DNA of 11,377 nucleotides from contig JAEXBL010000409.1 in NCBI GenBank assembly GCA_023394015.1, positions 1 to 11,377 on the forward strand, read 5' to 3'. Under the pieces are notes generated by a model. The model saw only the letters and a program-made list of their open reading frames with translations, was not told the DNA's origin and did not search any database. This DNA is from Pseudomonadota bacterium. Lineage in GTDB: Bacteria; Pseudomonadota; Gammaproteobacteria; Burkholderiales; Burkholderiaceae_C. Shown here in pieces: positions 4,960 to 11,377 of the stretch (position 1 is the first letter of the stretch; each line of letters starts with the position of its first letter). A program made the translations under genes and the position numbers.

Positions 4960-7173
4960 TCAACGACGCCGCGCGACGCGCACGCCGGTCACGTCCTGCA
5001 CTTGGCGCAGCACGTGGGCCAGGCGCTGGGTGTCGCTGACTTCGACGGTGAAGGTCATCCAGGCCCAGCCCTTGCTGGACTGGGTCTGCACGCCGATGAC
5101 GTTCATCTTCTCGCGCGCGAACACGTCGGAGATATCGCGCAGCAGGCCCTGGCGGTCCAGTGCCTCGATGCCGACATCGACCGGGTAGGCGGGCGCGTGG
5201 CCGGTGGCCGGCGTGCTCCAGCCGACCTCGATCACGCGTTCGGGCTCGCGCGCCTGCAGGTCGCGGAAAGCGTTGCAGTCGCGCCGGTGCACGCTGACGC
5301 CGCGGCCGCGGGTGACGTAGCCGGCGATGTCGTCGGGCGGCGCCGGCTTGCAGCAGCGGGCGGGCTGGGTGAGCAGCGAGTCCTGCCCCACCACCAGCAC
5401 GCCGCCGCGCGCGCGGCTGCCGTCGGCGCGCGCCTTGAGCAGCACCTGGGCATCGGCATCGGGGGCGGGCTCGGGCGGGCGCAGCACGGCCCCAATGGCG
5501 CGCAGCGACAGCTCGTCCTTGCCCACGGTCTCGAACAGCGCCTCGGGGGTCTTGAAGCCCAGCTCGCTGGCCAGCTGCTCCAGCGACTGGGCCGTGCGCC
5601 CTTCTCGCTGCAGCAGCCGCTCGACCATGTCGCGCCCGCGGGCGGCGGTTTCGCGGGTTTGCTGGGCGTTGAACCAGGCCCACACCTTGGACTTGGCGCG
5701 CGACGAGGCCAGGTAGCGCAGTTCGGGGTTCAGCCAGTCGCGCGAGGGGCCGCCCTCCTTGGCGGCGATCACCTCCACCGTCTGGCCGTTCTTCAGCGGC
5801 GTGTTCAGCGGCACCATGGCGCCATCGATGCGGGCGCCGCGGCAGCGGTGGCCCAGGTCGGTGTGCACGGTGTAGGCAAAGTCCACCGCGGTGGCGCCGG
5901 CTGGCAGCTCGACGATGGCGGCCTGGGGCGTGAGCACGTAGATGCGGTCCTCGAACAGGCCGTGCTGCGGCGCGGCGCCGGACAGATCGCGCTCCCAGGC
6001 CAGCAGCTGGCGCAGCACGGCGATCTTGGTGTCGTAGTCGCTGCCGGCGCTGACGCCGGCGTAGCCCTTGGCGCCGGCCTCCTTGTAGGCCCAGTGCGCG
6101 GCCACGCCGTGTTCGGCGTGCTGGTGCATCTGGTGCGTGCGGATCTGTATCTCCCACGGCCGGCCGTCGGCGTCGCGCACCACGGTGTGCAGCGACTGGT
6201 AGCCATTGACCTTGGGCCGGGCGATGTAGTCGTCGAACTCCTGCGGCACCGGCGTGAAGCGCTGGTGCACCCAGTCCAACGCCTTGTAGCAGTCCTCCAC
6301 CGAGGGCACCAGCACGCGCAGTGCGCGCACGTCGAACACCTGGTCGAAGTCCAGCCCCTTGCCGCGCATCTTGCGCACGATGCTGCTGATGTGCTTGGGC
6401 CGGCCGCTAACGCTGGCGTCGATGCCCTGCGCGCGCAGGGCCGATTCGATGGCGGCGCGCTGCTGCTCCAGCGCGGCTTCGCGCTCGACGCGCTTTTCGT
6501 CCAGCAACGAGGCCACGCGCCGGTAGGTCACGGGCTCCTGAAAGCGGAAGATCAGGTCCTCCATCTCCCACTTGATCTGCCAGATGCCCAGGCGGTTGGC
6601 CAGCGGCGCGAACACCTCGTGCGATTCGCGCAGCAGGCTGGGCGGCGGCGGCTGGCGCGCCGCCGCGCACCAGCGCAGCGTCTGCAGGCGCGAGGCCAGG
6701 CGCAGCAGCACCACGCGCAGGTCGCGGCTGAAGGCCAGCAGCATCTTGCGCACGAACTCGGTCTGCTGGCCGGCCAGCTCGGAGTCACCCAGCTGCTCGG
6801 AGCGGCCCAGGCGCGAGCGCTGCTGCACGCGCTCCAGCTTCGAGGCCTCGATGGCCAGCCGCGCGAAGCTGTCGCCAAAGGCCTTGCCGATCACCTCTTC
6901 GGGGCGGTTGAGCTGGCTGCTGGCATAGCTCAGGTACACCGCCGCCTGGATGGCGTCGGAGCCGCCGATGCCGGCCAGGATGTCGGCCGTGGCGTCGGCA
7001 TGAGCCAGCACGTTCTCGCCCGACGAGGTGGTCTCGCCGGCCAGCAGGGGCTTGGCGAAGGCACGGGCGCGGGCGCGCATTTCGCTGCCCTCGTCCTGGC
7101 CACCCCCGGTGGCCGTCACCACGTCGGACAGCGCCTGGTGCGTGGTTTGTGAAGGCAGGGCCAGGGTCTTCAT
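4960..7173 (-). CDS. relA: RelA, (p)ppGpp synthetase with degenerate hydrolase domain
   Basis: A 737-residue long RelA/SpoT homologue that makes (p)ppGpp from ATP and GTP/GDP when uncharged tRNA binds the ribosome. Domains in order: a pseudo-hydrolase domain at about 50-200, where the HD and ED metal-binding motifs of SpoT are absent (the region reads AAVYLSYASSQL); a synthetase domain at about 230-365 with RPKHISSIVRKM (258-269), the RelA-type acidic EFDD (312-315), PKVNGYQSLHT and EIQIRTHQMH; TGS at about 407-469; a zinc-finger-like segment with Cys607-Cys608, His629 and Cys633; and a C-terminal ACT/RRM domain from about 663. Length is close to E. coli RelA (744). The ATG overlaps the hydrolase stop codon as ATGA, with GAGGG 9 nt upstream, implying translational coupling. 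No terminator is seen between its stop and the tRNA-Val gene. Confidence 0.96.
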   Translation of the reverse strand: MKTLALPSQTTHQALSDVVTATGGGQDEGSEMRARARAFAKPLLAGETTSSGENVLAHADATADILAGIGGSDAIQAAVYLSYASSQLNRPEEVIGKAFGDSFARLAIEASKLERVQQRSRLGRSEQLGDSELAGQQTEFVRKMLLAFSRDLRVVLLRLASRLQTLRWCAAARQPPPPSLLRESHEVFAPLANRLGIWQIKWEMEDLIFRFQEPVTYRRVASLLDEKRVEREAALEQQRAAIESALRAQGIDASVSGRPKHISSIVRKMRGKGLDFDQVFDVRALRVLVPSVEDCYKALDWVHQRFTPVPQEFDDYIARPKVNGYQSLHTVVRDADGRPWEIQIRTHQMHQHAEHGVAAHWAYKEAGAKGYAGVSAGSDYDTKIAVLRQLLAWERDLSGAAPQHGLFEDRIYVLTPQAAIVELPAGATAVDFAYTVHTDLGHRCRGARIDGAMVPLNTPLKNGQTVEVIAAKEGGPSRDWLNPELRYLASSRAKSKVWAWFNAQQTRETAARGRDMVERLLQREGRTAQSLEQLASELGFKTPEALFETVGKDELSLRAIGAVLRPPEPAPDADAQVLLKARADGSRARGGVLVVGQDSLLTQPARCCKPAPPDDIAGYVTRGRGVSVHRRDCNAFRDLQAREPERVIEVGWSTPATGHAPAYPVDVGIEALDRQGLLRDISDVFAREKMNVIGVQTQSSKGWAWMTFTVEVSDTQRLAHVLRQVQDVTGVRVARRR

Positions 7174-8111
7174 GGCGTGTCGCCCTCGGCAGCGGCGGGT
7201 GCCGGCAGCAGAAAGTCGAGCAGCAGCGCCGCCTGATCCGCGGTCACCAGCGTGGGCGCATGGCCCACGCCGGGCAGCTCGACCACGCGCGGGCGCGGGC
7301 CGCGGGCCTGCATGGCCTGCGCGGTGGCGGCCGACAGCAGGTCGGATTCGGCGCCGCGCAGCACCAGCGTCTCGGCCTGCACGCGGTCGTAGAGCTGCCA
7401 CAGCGCGGCCTCGCCCTCGGCGGCCGAGGCCGGGGTCATGGCGGCATAGGGCACGGCGATGGCCGGGTCGTAGTGCAGGCGCCAGCCGCCGCCCGGCGCC
7501 GGCTTCAGCATCGGGCGCGACAGCGCCAGCCACTGCGCGTCGCTGTGCGGGCCGAAGCCGGCCGAGATCTCGCGCATGTACGCAGCCGCCGCCTCGACCG
7601 ATTCAAAGCTGCCGGATTGGCCGAGGTACTGGCCGATGCGCGCCAGCGCCTGCCATTCGATGACCGGGCCGACGTCGTTCAGCACCAGGCGGTGCAGTGG
7701 CGCGGGCAGCGGCAGCCCGGGCGTGCCGGCCAGCGTCAGCCCGATCAGGCCGCCCATGCTGGTGCCGACCCAGTCGAACGTGGTGATGGGCGCCTGCGCC
7801 TGCAGCCCGGCCAGCAGCGCCAGCATGTCGCCGACGTAGGTGGGAAACTGGTAGCCCATCGGGTCTTTCAGCCAGTCGCTCTCGCCGCGGCCCACCACGT
7901 CGGGGCAGACCACGCGCAGCGCCTGGCCCCGCGCGGCGGCGCGCGCCAGCAGCGCGCGGGCCAGCACGTCGAAGTCGCGCCCCTGTCGCGACAGGCCGTG
8001 CACGCACACCACCAAGTGCGGCGCCGCGGCATCGCCCCACAGCCAGTACGCCATGCGGTGGCCGCCCTGCGCATCAGGGCAGTGGATGTGGGCAAGCGTG
8101 GGCTGGGTCAT
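7170..8111 (-). CDS. Alpha/beta hydrolase fold protein
   Basis: A 313-residue cytoplasmic alpha/beta hydrolase with no signal peptide. Visible elements: oxyanion motif CVHGLSRQGRDFD (His38-Gly39), nucleophile elbow VGTSMGG with Ser118, a probable acid Asp257 in LRGAESDLL, and the catalytic His284 in GVGHAPTL. The lid region is about residues 150-215. The substrate cannot be told; esterase-, lipase- or haloperoxidase-type labels would all be generic. The start at 8111 (MTQPTLAH) is preferred because the in-frame ATG at 8144 adds eleven basic, low-similarity residues; neither has a clear ribosome site. Its stop codon overlaps the relA start by 4 bp, so it is the upstream partner of relA in a probable two-gene operon. 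Confidence 0.88.
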   Translation of the reverse strand: MTQPTLAHIHCPDAQGGHRMAYWLWGDAAAPHLVVCVHGLSRQGRDFDVLARALLARAAARGQALRVVCPDVVGRGESDWLKDPMGYQFPTYVGDMLALLAGLQAQAPITTFDWVGTSMGGLIGLTLAGTPGLPLPAPLHRLVLNDVGPVIEWQALARIGQYLGQSGSFESVEAAAAYMREISAGFGPHSDAQWLALSRPMLKPAPGGGWRLHYDPAIAVPYAAMTPASAAEGEAALWQLYDRVQAETLVLRGAESDLLSAATAQAMQARGPRPRVVELPGVGHAPTLVTADQAALLLDFLLPAPAAAEGDTP

Positions 8112-8184
8112 GGACGTGATGGCGCGGCGGACAGACCGGCCCATGGTAAGGCAAGGCCGGCAAGCCCAGGGCCGGCAGGCAGAG

Positions 8185-8203
8185 GGCGCCGCCTTGCGGC
8201 GCC
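8185..8203 (-). terminator. Perfect 8-bp hairpin after the SIMPL gene, terminator-like without T-tract
   Basis: GGCGCCGC (8185-8192) and GCGGCGCC (8196-8203) pair perfectly around a 3-nt loop, starting 7 nt past the stop codon of the SIMPL gene. No T-run follows on either strand, so it may act as an mRNA 3'-end stabiliser or a weak terminator. The rest of the 8112-8210 gap holds two GGCCGGC copies (8155-8161 and 8170-8176) and presumably the hydrolase-relA promoter, which I cannot identify. Confidence 0.45.
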
Positions 8204-8210
8204 GCGGCGT

Positions 8211-8945
8211 TCATTGCGCCTGCACCGACCCCGACACCGTGGCCTGCACGATGCTCTTGCCCGGCTCCACCGGCACCGGCGCGTCGGCCAGCATGGCGCG
8301 GGCCTCCTTGGCCATGCCGTACATGCGCGGCTGAAAGCCCGAGTCGTCGCTGCTGACGCTGACTTCGCGCAGCGTGTAGCCGGCGAAGCCGAAGGCCTTG
8401 GCGATCTCGGCCGCCCGGGCCTTGAAGCGCTCGATGGCCAGCGCCTGGGCTTCGCCCTCGACCTTGGCCCGCTGCTCGCGGCTGAGCCCGAACGAGAGGT
8501 GGCCAATGGTCATGGTGCTGGCACGCGCCGCGGCCTGGGTGATGCGCGCGAAGTCGCGGCCTTCCAGCAGCAGCTCGGCGCGGCCTTGCCAGGCGCTGAT
8601 CTTGCCGTCGCGGCCGTAGCGCGGGTGGACGCTGAAGTCGCCGCTGCGCACGTCCATCTGGCCCGGCTGGGCCGTGCTCTTGACCTGGGCCAGCGCGGCA
8701 TCCAGCGCCTGGCGCAGCGTGGCCTGCACGCTGGCGGCGTCGGCGCCTTCGGCCTGGGTGGACAGTGTCAGCGTGAGCCAGTCCTGCTGCACCTCGCTCT
8801 GGCCCGTGGCCGAAAGCTGCAGCACGTTCTGGGGCGGGGCAATGGTCATGGCGGCGAGGGGTGTGGAGGGCTGAGCATAGGCCAGCGCGGCGCTCAGGCC
8901 GAGCAGCAGGCCAATGGCCGCAGCGTGGGATAAACGAGGGGTCAT
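8211..8945 (-). CDS. Secreted SIMPL-domain (DUF541, OMP28/BP26-like) protein
   Basis: A 244-residue predicted periplasmic or outer-membrane-associated protein. Residues 1-24 are a signal peptide (MTPRLSHAAAIGLLLGLSAA, cleavage near AYA/Q). The mature part opens with LQLSATGQSEVQQDWLTLTL, the typical SIMPL beginning (a G-x-G/S-x-V pattern followed by alternating beta residues). A region about residues 160-195 (ERFKARAAEIAKAFG, then YTLREVSV) matches the family's helix plus strand ending, and the C-terminus VQATVSGSVQAQ is typical of the last strand. The molecular role of this family is poorly defined; members are linked to envelope stress and oxidative-stress tolerance. The ATG at 8945 is chosen because it gives a clean signal peptide, although no ribosome site is visible. 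It is followed by a strong hairpin, suggesting a transcript separate from the hydrolase-relA pair. Confidence 0.85.
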   Translation of the reverse strand: MTPRLSHAAAIGLLLGLSAALAYAQPSTPLAAMTIAPPQNVLQLSATGQSEVQQDWLTLTLSTQAEGADAASVQATLRQALDAALAQVKSTAQPGQMDVRSGDFSVHPRYGRDGKISAWQGRAELLLEGRDFARITQAAARASTMTIGHLSFGLSREQRAKVEGEAQALAIERFKARAAEIAKAFGFAGYTLREVSVSSDDSGFQPRMYGMAKEARAMLADAPVPVEPGKSIVQATVSGSVQAQ

Positions 8946-9029
8946 GGGGATGCGGGAGTGAATCAACAAGCGCCGCCGGGGCGCGGCCCCGCATCTTGGC
9001 ATGGGCGCGGCCGCGCGGCTGTCGGACAA

Positions 9030-9047
9030 GGCCGGCGCTGGCCGGCC
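9030..9047. other. GC-rich hairpin in the gap 8946-9089
   Basis: GGCCGGC (9030-9036) pairs with GCCGGCC (9041-9047) around a 4-nt loop, 43 nt past the stop codon of the small secreted protein gene. No T-run follows, so a terminator role is uncertain. A second dyad, CGGGGC and GCCCCG, lies about 50 bp further left. Otherwise the 144-bp gap between the two minus-strand genes shows no gene. Confidence 0.35.
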
Positions 9048-9089
9048 GCGTGCCGCACACAAAAGTGGAAGGGATGCTGGCGGGATGCC

Positions 9090-9425
9090 TCAGCGGCGCT
9101 CGTCCAGGCGGGCGCTGGTGGTCTGCTCGGCGCCCGGCCGCAGCGAGGCACGGCGGATCTGCTCGCGCAGCTGCAGCCGCTGCTCGGCCGTCAGGCGGCG
9201 GTCGGCGGGGCCAGGAAGGTCCGCATCGCGCTGGCGGTGCACGGCGTCCACGGCCATCCACAGCGGGCTGCGCTGCTCTGCCGCCGAGGCAGCCATGCCA
9301 GGCGGCAACTCGCCTTGCATGTCCGCACCCGATGCCTCGCCAACGGCCTGCGCCAGCAGCACGGCCGGGGCAAGCGCCAAGCCAAGGCCCAGCCACAAGG
9401 AGGGAACACGGTTCAGTCTGCTCAC
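9090..9425 (-). CDS. Small predicted secreted protein of unknown function
   Basis: A 111-residue protein I do not recognise. With the GTG at 9425 as start it reads MSRLNRVPSLWLGLGLALAP, a good signal peptide with likely cleavage near LLAQA; TGGGG just upstream could be its ribosome site. A GTG at 9449 would add eight residues and spoil the signal peptide. The mature part is Ala-rich and polar and ends with a charged helix, LTAEQRLQLREQIRRAS (about residues 83-99), a motif style seen in small Burkholderiales envelope or regulatory proteins. It is divergent from ompR across a 164-bp gap and lies upstream of the SIMPL gene on the same strand. The frame has GC-rich third positions like its neighbours. 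A spurious frame cannot be fully excluded. Confidence 0.6.
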   Translation of the reverse strand: MSRLNRVPSLWLGLGLALAPAVLLAQAVGEASGADMQGELPPGMAASAAEQRSPLWMAVDAVHRQRDADLPGPADRRLTAEQRLQLREQIRRASLRPGAEQTTSARLDERR

Positions 9426-9491
9426 GATGCCCCAAGCATCGCATACCACCGCGTGAGCGTCTTTCAGAGAGCCGCGGGCCGGGGCAACAGA

Positions 9492-9564
9492 TGTAACACT
9501 GTGAAAAGCGCAGCGGGTAAACCCGAACTTAGCGAGTCTTCAGGGACACAATGCCTCTGTTACA
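9492..9564. promoter_or_regulatory. Divergent control region with inverted TGTAACA/TGTTACA pair before ompR
   Basis: TGTAACA (9492-9498) and its exact reverse complement TGTTACA (9558-9564) flank a 59-bp stretch in the gap between the small secreted protein gene and ompR. A short dyad, CGGGT-AA-ACCCG (9514-9525), lies between them. TACAAAT (9561-9567) could serve as the ompR -10, overlapping the right half-site, but no convincing -35 is seen. Autoregulation by the response regulator is a plausible but unproven role. Confidence 0.35.
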
Positions 9565-9589
9565 AATAGGACTGAAGGGTTTGAACTGA

Positions 9590-10321
9590 ATGAACCAGGC
9601 AAGCAACCGAGTCGACAAGGTCGTCATCGTCGACGACGACGCCCGCATCCGCGACCTGCTGCGCCGCTATCTGGCGCAAGAGGGCTTCGAGGTGATGGTG
9701 GCCGAAGACGCCAAGGCGCTGGCGCGCATCATGCTGCGCGACACCATCGACCTCATCGTGCTCGACTTGATGATGCCGGGCGAGGACGGCCTGTCGGTGT
9801 GCCGCCGCCTGCGCGCCGCGGGCGACAAGACACCCATCATCATGCTCACCGCCAAGGGCGAGGACGTGGACCGCATCGTCGGCCTGGAGGTCGGCGCCGA
9901 CGACTACCTGGGCAAGCCGTTCAACCCGCGCGAGCTGCTGGCGCGCATCCACGCCGTGCTGCGCCGCCGCCCGCCGCAGGAGGCGCCGGGCGCGCCCTCG
10001 GCCGAGAACGAATCGGTCAGCTTCGGCCCGTTCCAGTTCGACCTGGGCGCGCGCACGCTGCACAAGAACGGCGAGGAGATCAGCCTGACCACCGGCGAGT
10101 TCGCCATGCTGAAGGCGCTGGTGCGCCACCCGCGCCAGCCGCTGTCGCGCGAGAAACTGGCGCAACTGGCGCGCGGGCGCGAGTTCGAGCCCTTCGACCG
10201 CAGCCTGGCCGTGCAGATCTCGCGCCTGCGCAAACTCATTGAGCAGGACGCCGCCAGCCCGCGCTACATCCAGACGGTGTGGGGCGTGGGCTATGTGTTC
10301 GTGCCGGATGGCGCGGGGTGA
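9590..10321 (+). CDS. ompR: OmpR/RisA-family two-component response regulator
   Basis: A 243-residue cytoplasmic transcription factor phosphorylated by the adjacent EnvZ-type kinase. The receiver domain covers about residues 8-125: acidic pocket Asp15-Asp17, phospho-acceptor Asp59 in LIVLDLMMPGEDG, Thr87 in IIMLTAKGED and Lys109 in DYLGKPFNPREL. A Pro/Ala-rich linker (about 124-140) joins a winged-helix DNA-binding domain (about 142-240) with TTGEFAMLKALVRHP, RSLAVQISRLRKLIE and the C-terminal wing TVWGVGYVF. Length matches OmpR (239 in E. coli), and the receiver resembles Bordetella RisA as recalled. GAAGGG lies 10 nt before the ATG. The kinase gene follows after 177 bp rather than overlapping. 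Targets are probably envelope or osmotic genes, but nothing in the window shows them. Confidence 0.95.
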   Translation: MNQASNRVDKVVIVDDDARIRDLLRRYLAQEGFEVMVAEDAKALARIMLRDTIDLIVLDLMMPGEDGLSVCRRLRAAGDKTPIIMLTAKGEDVDRIVGLEVGADDYLGKPFNPRELLARIHAVLRRRPPQEAPGAPSAENESVSFGPFQFDLGARTLHKNGEEISLTTGEFAMLKALVRHPRQPLSREKLAQLARGREFEPFDRSLAVQISRLRKLIEQDAASPRYIQTVWGVGYVFVPDGAG

Positions 10322-10326
10322 TGACG

Positions 10327-10445
10327 CCCCCCCTGAGTCGCCTGCGGCGCCTTCCCCCCAGGGGGACAACGCTGGTGGTCGGGGGAACCCCGCCCACGGC
10401 GTTCTTGAACGGCTTGCTCCGCAGCCTTTTGGGGGCCTGCTGCGC
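10327..10445. repeat. C/G-rich hairpin repeat splitting ompR from envZ
   Basis: The 10322-10498 spacer begins with a run of C and holds CCCCCT (10329-10334) pairing with AGGGGG (10360-10365), an inner CGCC/GGCG stem (10339-10349), CGGGG-GAA-CCCCG (10380-10392), GTTC-TT-GAAC (10401-10410), and GCAGC with GCTGC near 10421-10443. The pattern of a C-run, a GCC-rich hairpin and a G-run just after a stop codon is one I recall as a dispersed repeat of Comamonadaceae genomes. No T-tract follows the first hairpin, so full termination is unlikely. No gene is supported in this spacer. Confidence 0.6.
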
Positions 10446-10498
10446 GGCTGGCGGGTGGGTGATGGTCTGGGCGTGATCGCAATAGCCCGGTGGTCCAC

Positions 10499-11377
10499 AT
10501 GAGCTCGGCGCTACAGCCTGCCGGCGTCGACGCGCCCGCGCCTGTCACTCAGCCGGATCAGTTGCTGGATTCGCTGAACGCGCCGCTGGAGCTGCCGCGC
10601 CAGTCGCGTCCGCCGATCGGGCTGAGCCTGTTCTGGCGCACCTTCTTTTTGCTGGCCCTGCTGCTGCTGGGCAGCTCGGTGGGCTGGTACCAGATGTTCC
10701 GCACGCTCGAGTACGAGCCGCGCGTGATCGACAACGCGCGCCAGATCGCCTCGCTGGTCAACCTCTCGCGCGCGGCGCTGATCCACTCCGACGCCATTGC
10801 CCGCGTCTCCCTCATCAAAACGCTGGCCGAGCAGGAGAAGGTGCGCATCCTGCCGCGCGAGCCGGGCGACAAGTTCGAGCTGTTCAACCAGACCGAGCTG
10901 GAGCGCCGCATGAGCGCCGAGATCATGGCCCGCCTGGGCCCGGGCACCGTGGTGGCCAGCCGCGTCAACGACGAGGCCGGCCTGTGGGTGGGCTTCTCGA
11001 TCGAGGGCGATTCGTACTGGCTGCTGACCGACCGCTCGCGCGTCGGCGCGCTGCTGGGCGGCAGCGCCTGGCTGCTGTGGCTGGCCATGCTGGGCGCGGT
11101 GTCGCTGATCGGCGCGGCGCTGCTGGCCGGCTTCATCAACCGGCCGCTGCGGCAGCTCTCGATTGCCGCCGCCCGCGTGCGCGAGGGCGACTACCTGCAG
11201 GGCCGGCTGGACGAAAGCGCGCGCTCGGCCGAGATCCGTGAGGTCAACATCGGCTTCAACCGCATGGCCGACCAGTTGTCGAAGATCGAGCAGGACCGCG
11301 CCGAGATGCTGGCCGGCATCTCGCACGATCTGCGCACGCCGCTGGCGCGCCTGCGGCGGGAGACCGAGATGAGCGTG
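10499..11377 (+). CDS. envZ: EnvZ-family sensor histidine kinase, 3' part missing
   Basis: Inner-membrane sensor kinase partner of OmpR; 293 codons are visible, ending in the dimerisation helix. A Pro-rich N-terminal tail (1-40) precedes transmembrane helix 1 (about 45-63, FWRTFFLLALLLLGSSVGW). A periplasmic sensor region (about 66-180) includes the DNARQIASLVNLSRAALIHS stretch and ends YWLLTDRSRV. Transmembrane helix 2 is about 189-211, then HAMP (about 212-264, starting NRPLRQL). The H-box AGISHDLRTPLARLR has the phosphorylated residue His276. The catalytic ATPase domain lies beyond the window. The ATG at 10499 has only a weak GGTGG upstream; an internal start would lose the tail. Pairing with ompR supports the assignment, though the gap between the genes is unusually long. 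Confidence 0.93.
   Translation, partial: MSSALQPAGVDAPAPVTQPDQLLDSLNAPLELPRQSRPPIGLSLFWRTFFLLALLLLGSSVGWYQMFRTLEYEPRVIDNARQIASLVNLSRAALIHSDAIARVSLIKTLAEQEKVRILPREPGDKFELFNQTELERRMSAEIMARLGPGTVVASRVNDEAGLWVGFSIEGDSYWLLTDRSRVGALLGGSAWLLWLAMLGAVSLIGAALLAGFINRPLRQLSIAAARVREGDYLQGRLDESARSAEIREVNIGFNRMADQLSKIEQDRAEMLAGISHDLRTPLARLRRETEMSV

Noticed and set aside
5002..7152. 716-codon plus-strand open frame opposite relA
   Set aside because: Shadow of relA, whose synthetase, TGS and ACT motifs are unmistakable on the minus strand.
7149..8933. 594-codon plus-strand frame opposite the hydrolase and SIMPL genes
   Set aside because: It crosses two real genes and their intergenic hairpin, has shadow composition and no recognisable domain.
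9560..10498. 312-codon minus-strand frame opposite ompR
   Set aside because: Antisense shadow of a fully motif-supported response regulator; it includes the repeat spacer.
10239..10502. Short plus-strand frames running from the ompR end through the repeat to envZ, as a possible extra small gene
   Set aside because: They overlap the ompR 3' end and the hairpin repeat, lack a ribosome site and have low-complexity composition.

Overview
The window looks like a chromosomal piece of a GC-rich betaproteobacterium, most likely Burkholderiales and probably Comamonadaceae. The clues are heavy G/C at third codon positions, an OmpR/EnvZ (RisAS-like) pair, a RelA with a degenerate hydrolase domain, and C/G-rich hairpin repeats of a kind I associate with Comamonadaceae genomes. 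Family-level placement is inference.

Region 1 (1-3929, minus strand) is an uptake operon read right to left: a TonB-dependent outer-membrane receptor, a NitT/TauT-type (NMT1/SsuA-like) periplasmic binding protein, then an ABC permease that runs off the left edge. Receptor and binding-protein genes are 19 bp apart. Binding-protein and permease genes are separated by a 171-bp gap holding a repeat element with imperfect terminal inverted repeats and a terminator-like stem followed by eight T. A good Fur box lies upstream of the receptor, so the operon is probably repressed by iron.

Region 2 (3930-4892): a ferritin gene of the bacterioferritin family (FtnA type, all six di-iron ligands present, haem-ligand Met replaced by Thr) is transcribed divergently from the receptor, so iron uptake and iron storage share a 154-bp control region. 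After it come an unexplained structured spacer, a strong (possibly bidirectional) terminator, and tRNA-Val(GAC) on the minus strand with its own extended -10 promoter.

Region 3 (4960-9425, minus strand): relA, overlapped by 4 bp (ATGA) with an upstream alpha/beta hydrolase gene; then, after a hairpin, a secreted SIMPL-domain protein; then a small predicted secreted protein of unknown function.

Region 4 (9426-11377, plus strand): a spacer with an inverted TGTAACA/TGTTACA pair, the response-regulator gene ompR, a 177-bp hairpin-rich repeat spacer, and the start of the sensor-kinase gene envZ, cut by the right edge just after its H-box.

I saw no CRISPR array, insertion sequence, rRNA or prophage gene. 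The least ordinary features are the Fur-boxed receptor joined to a NitT/TauT-type importer with an attenuator-like repeat inside the operon, the structured element between ftnA and tRNA-Val, and the repeat splitting ompR from envZ. Most of the rest is conserved housekeeping and regulatory content.
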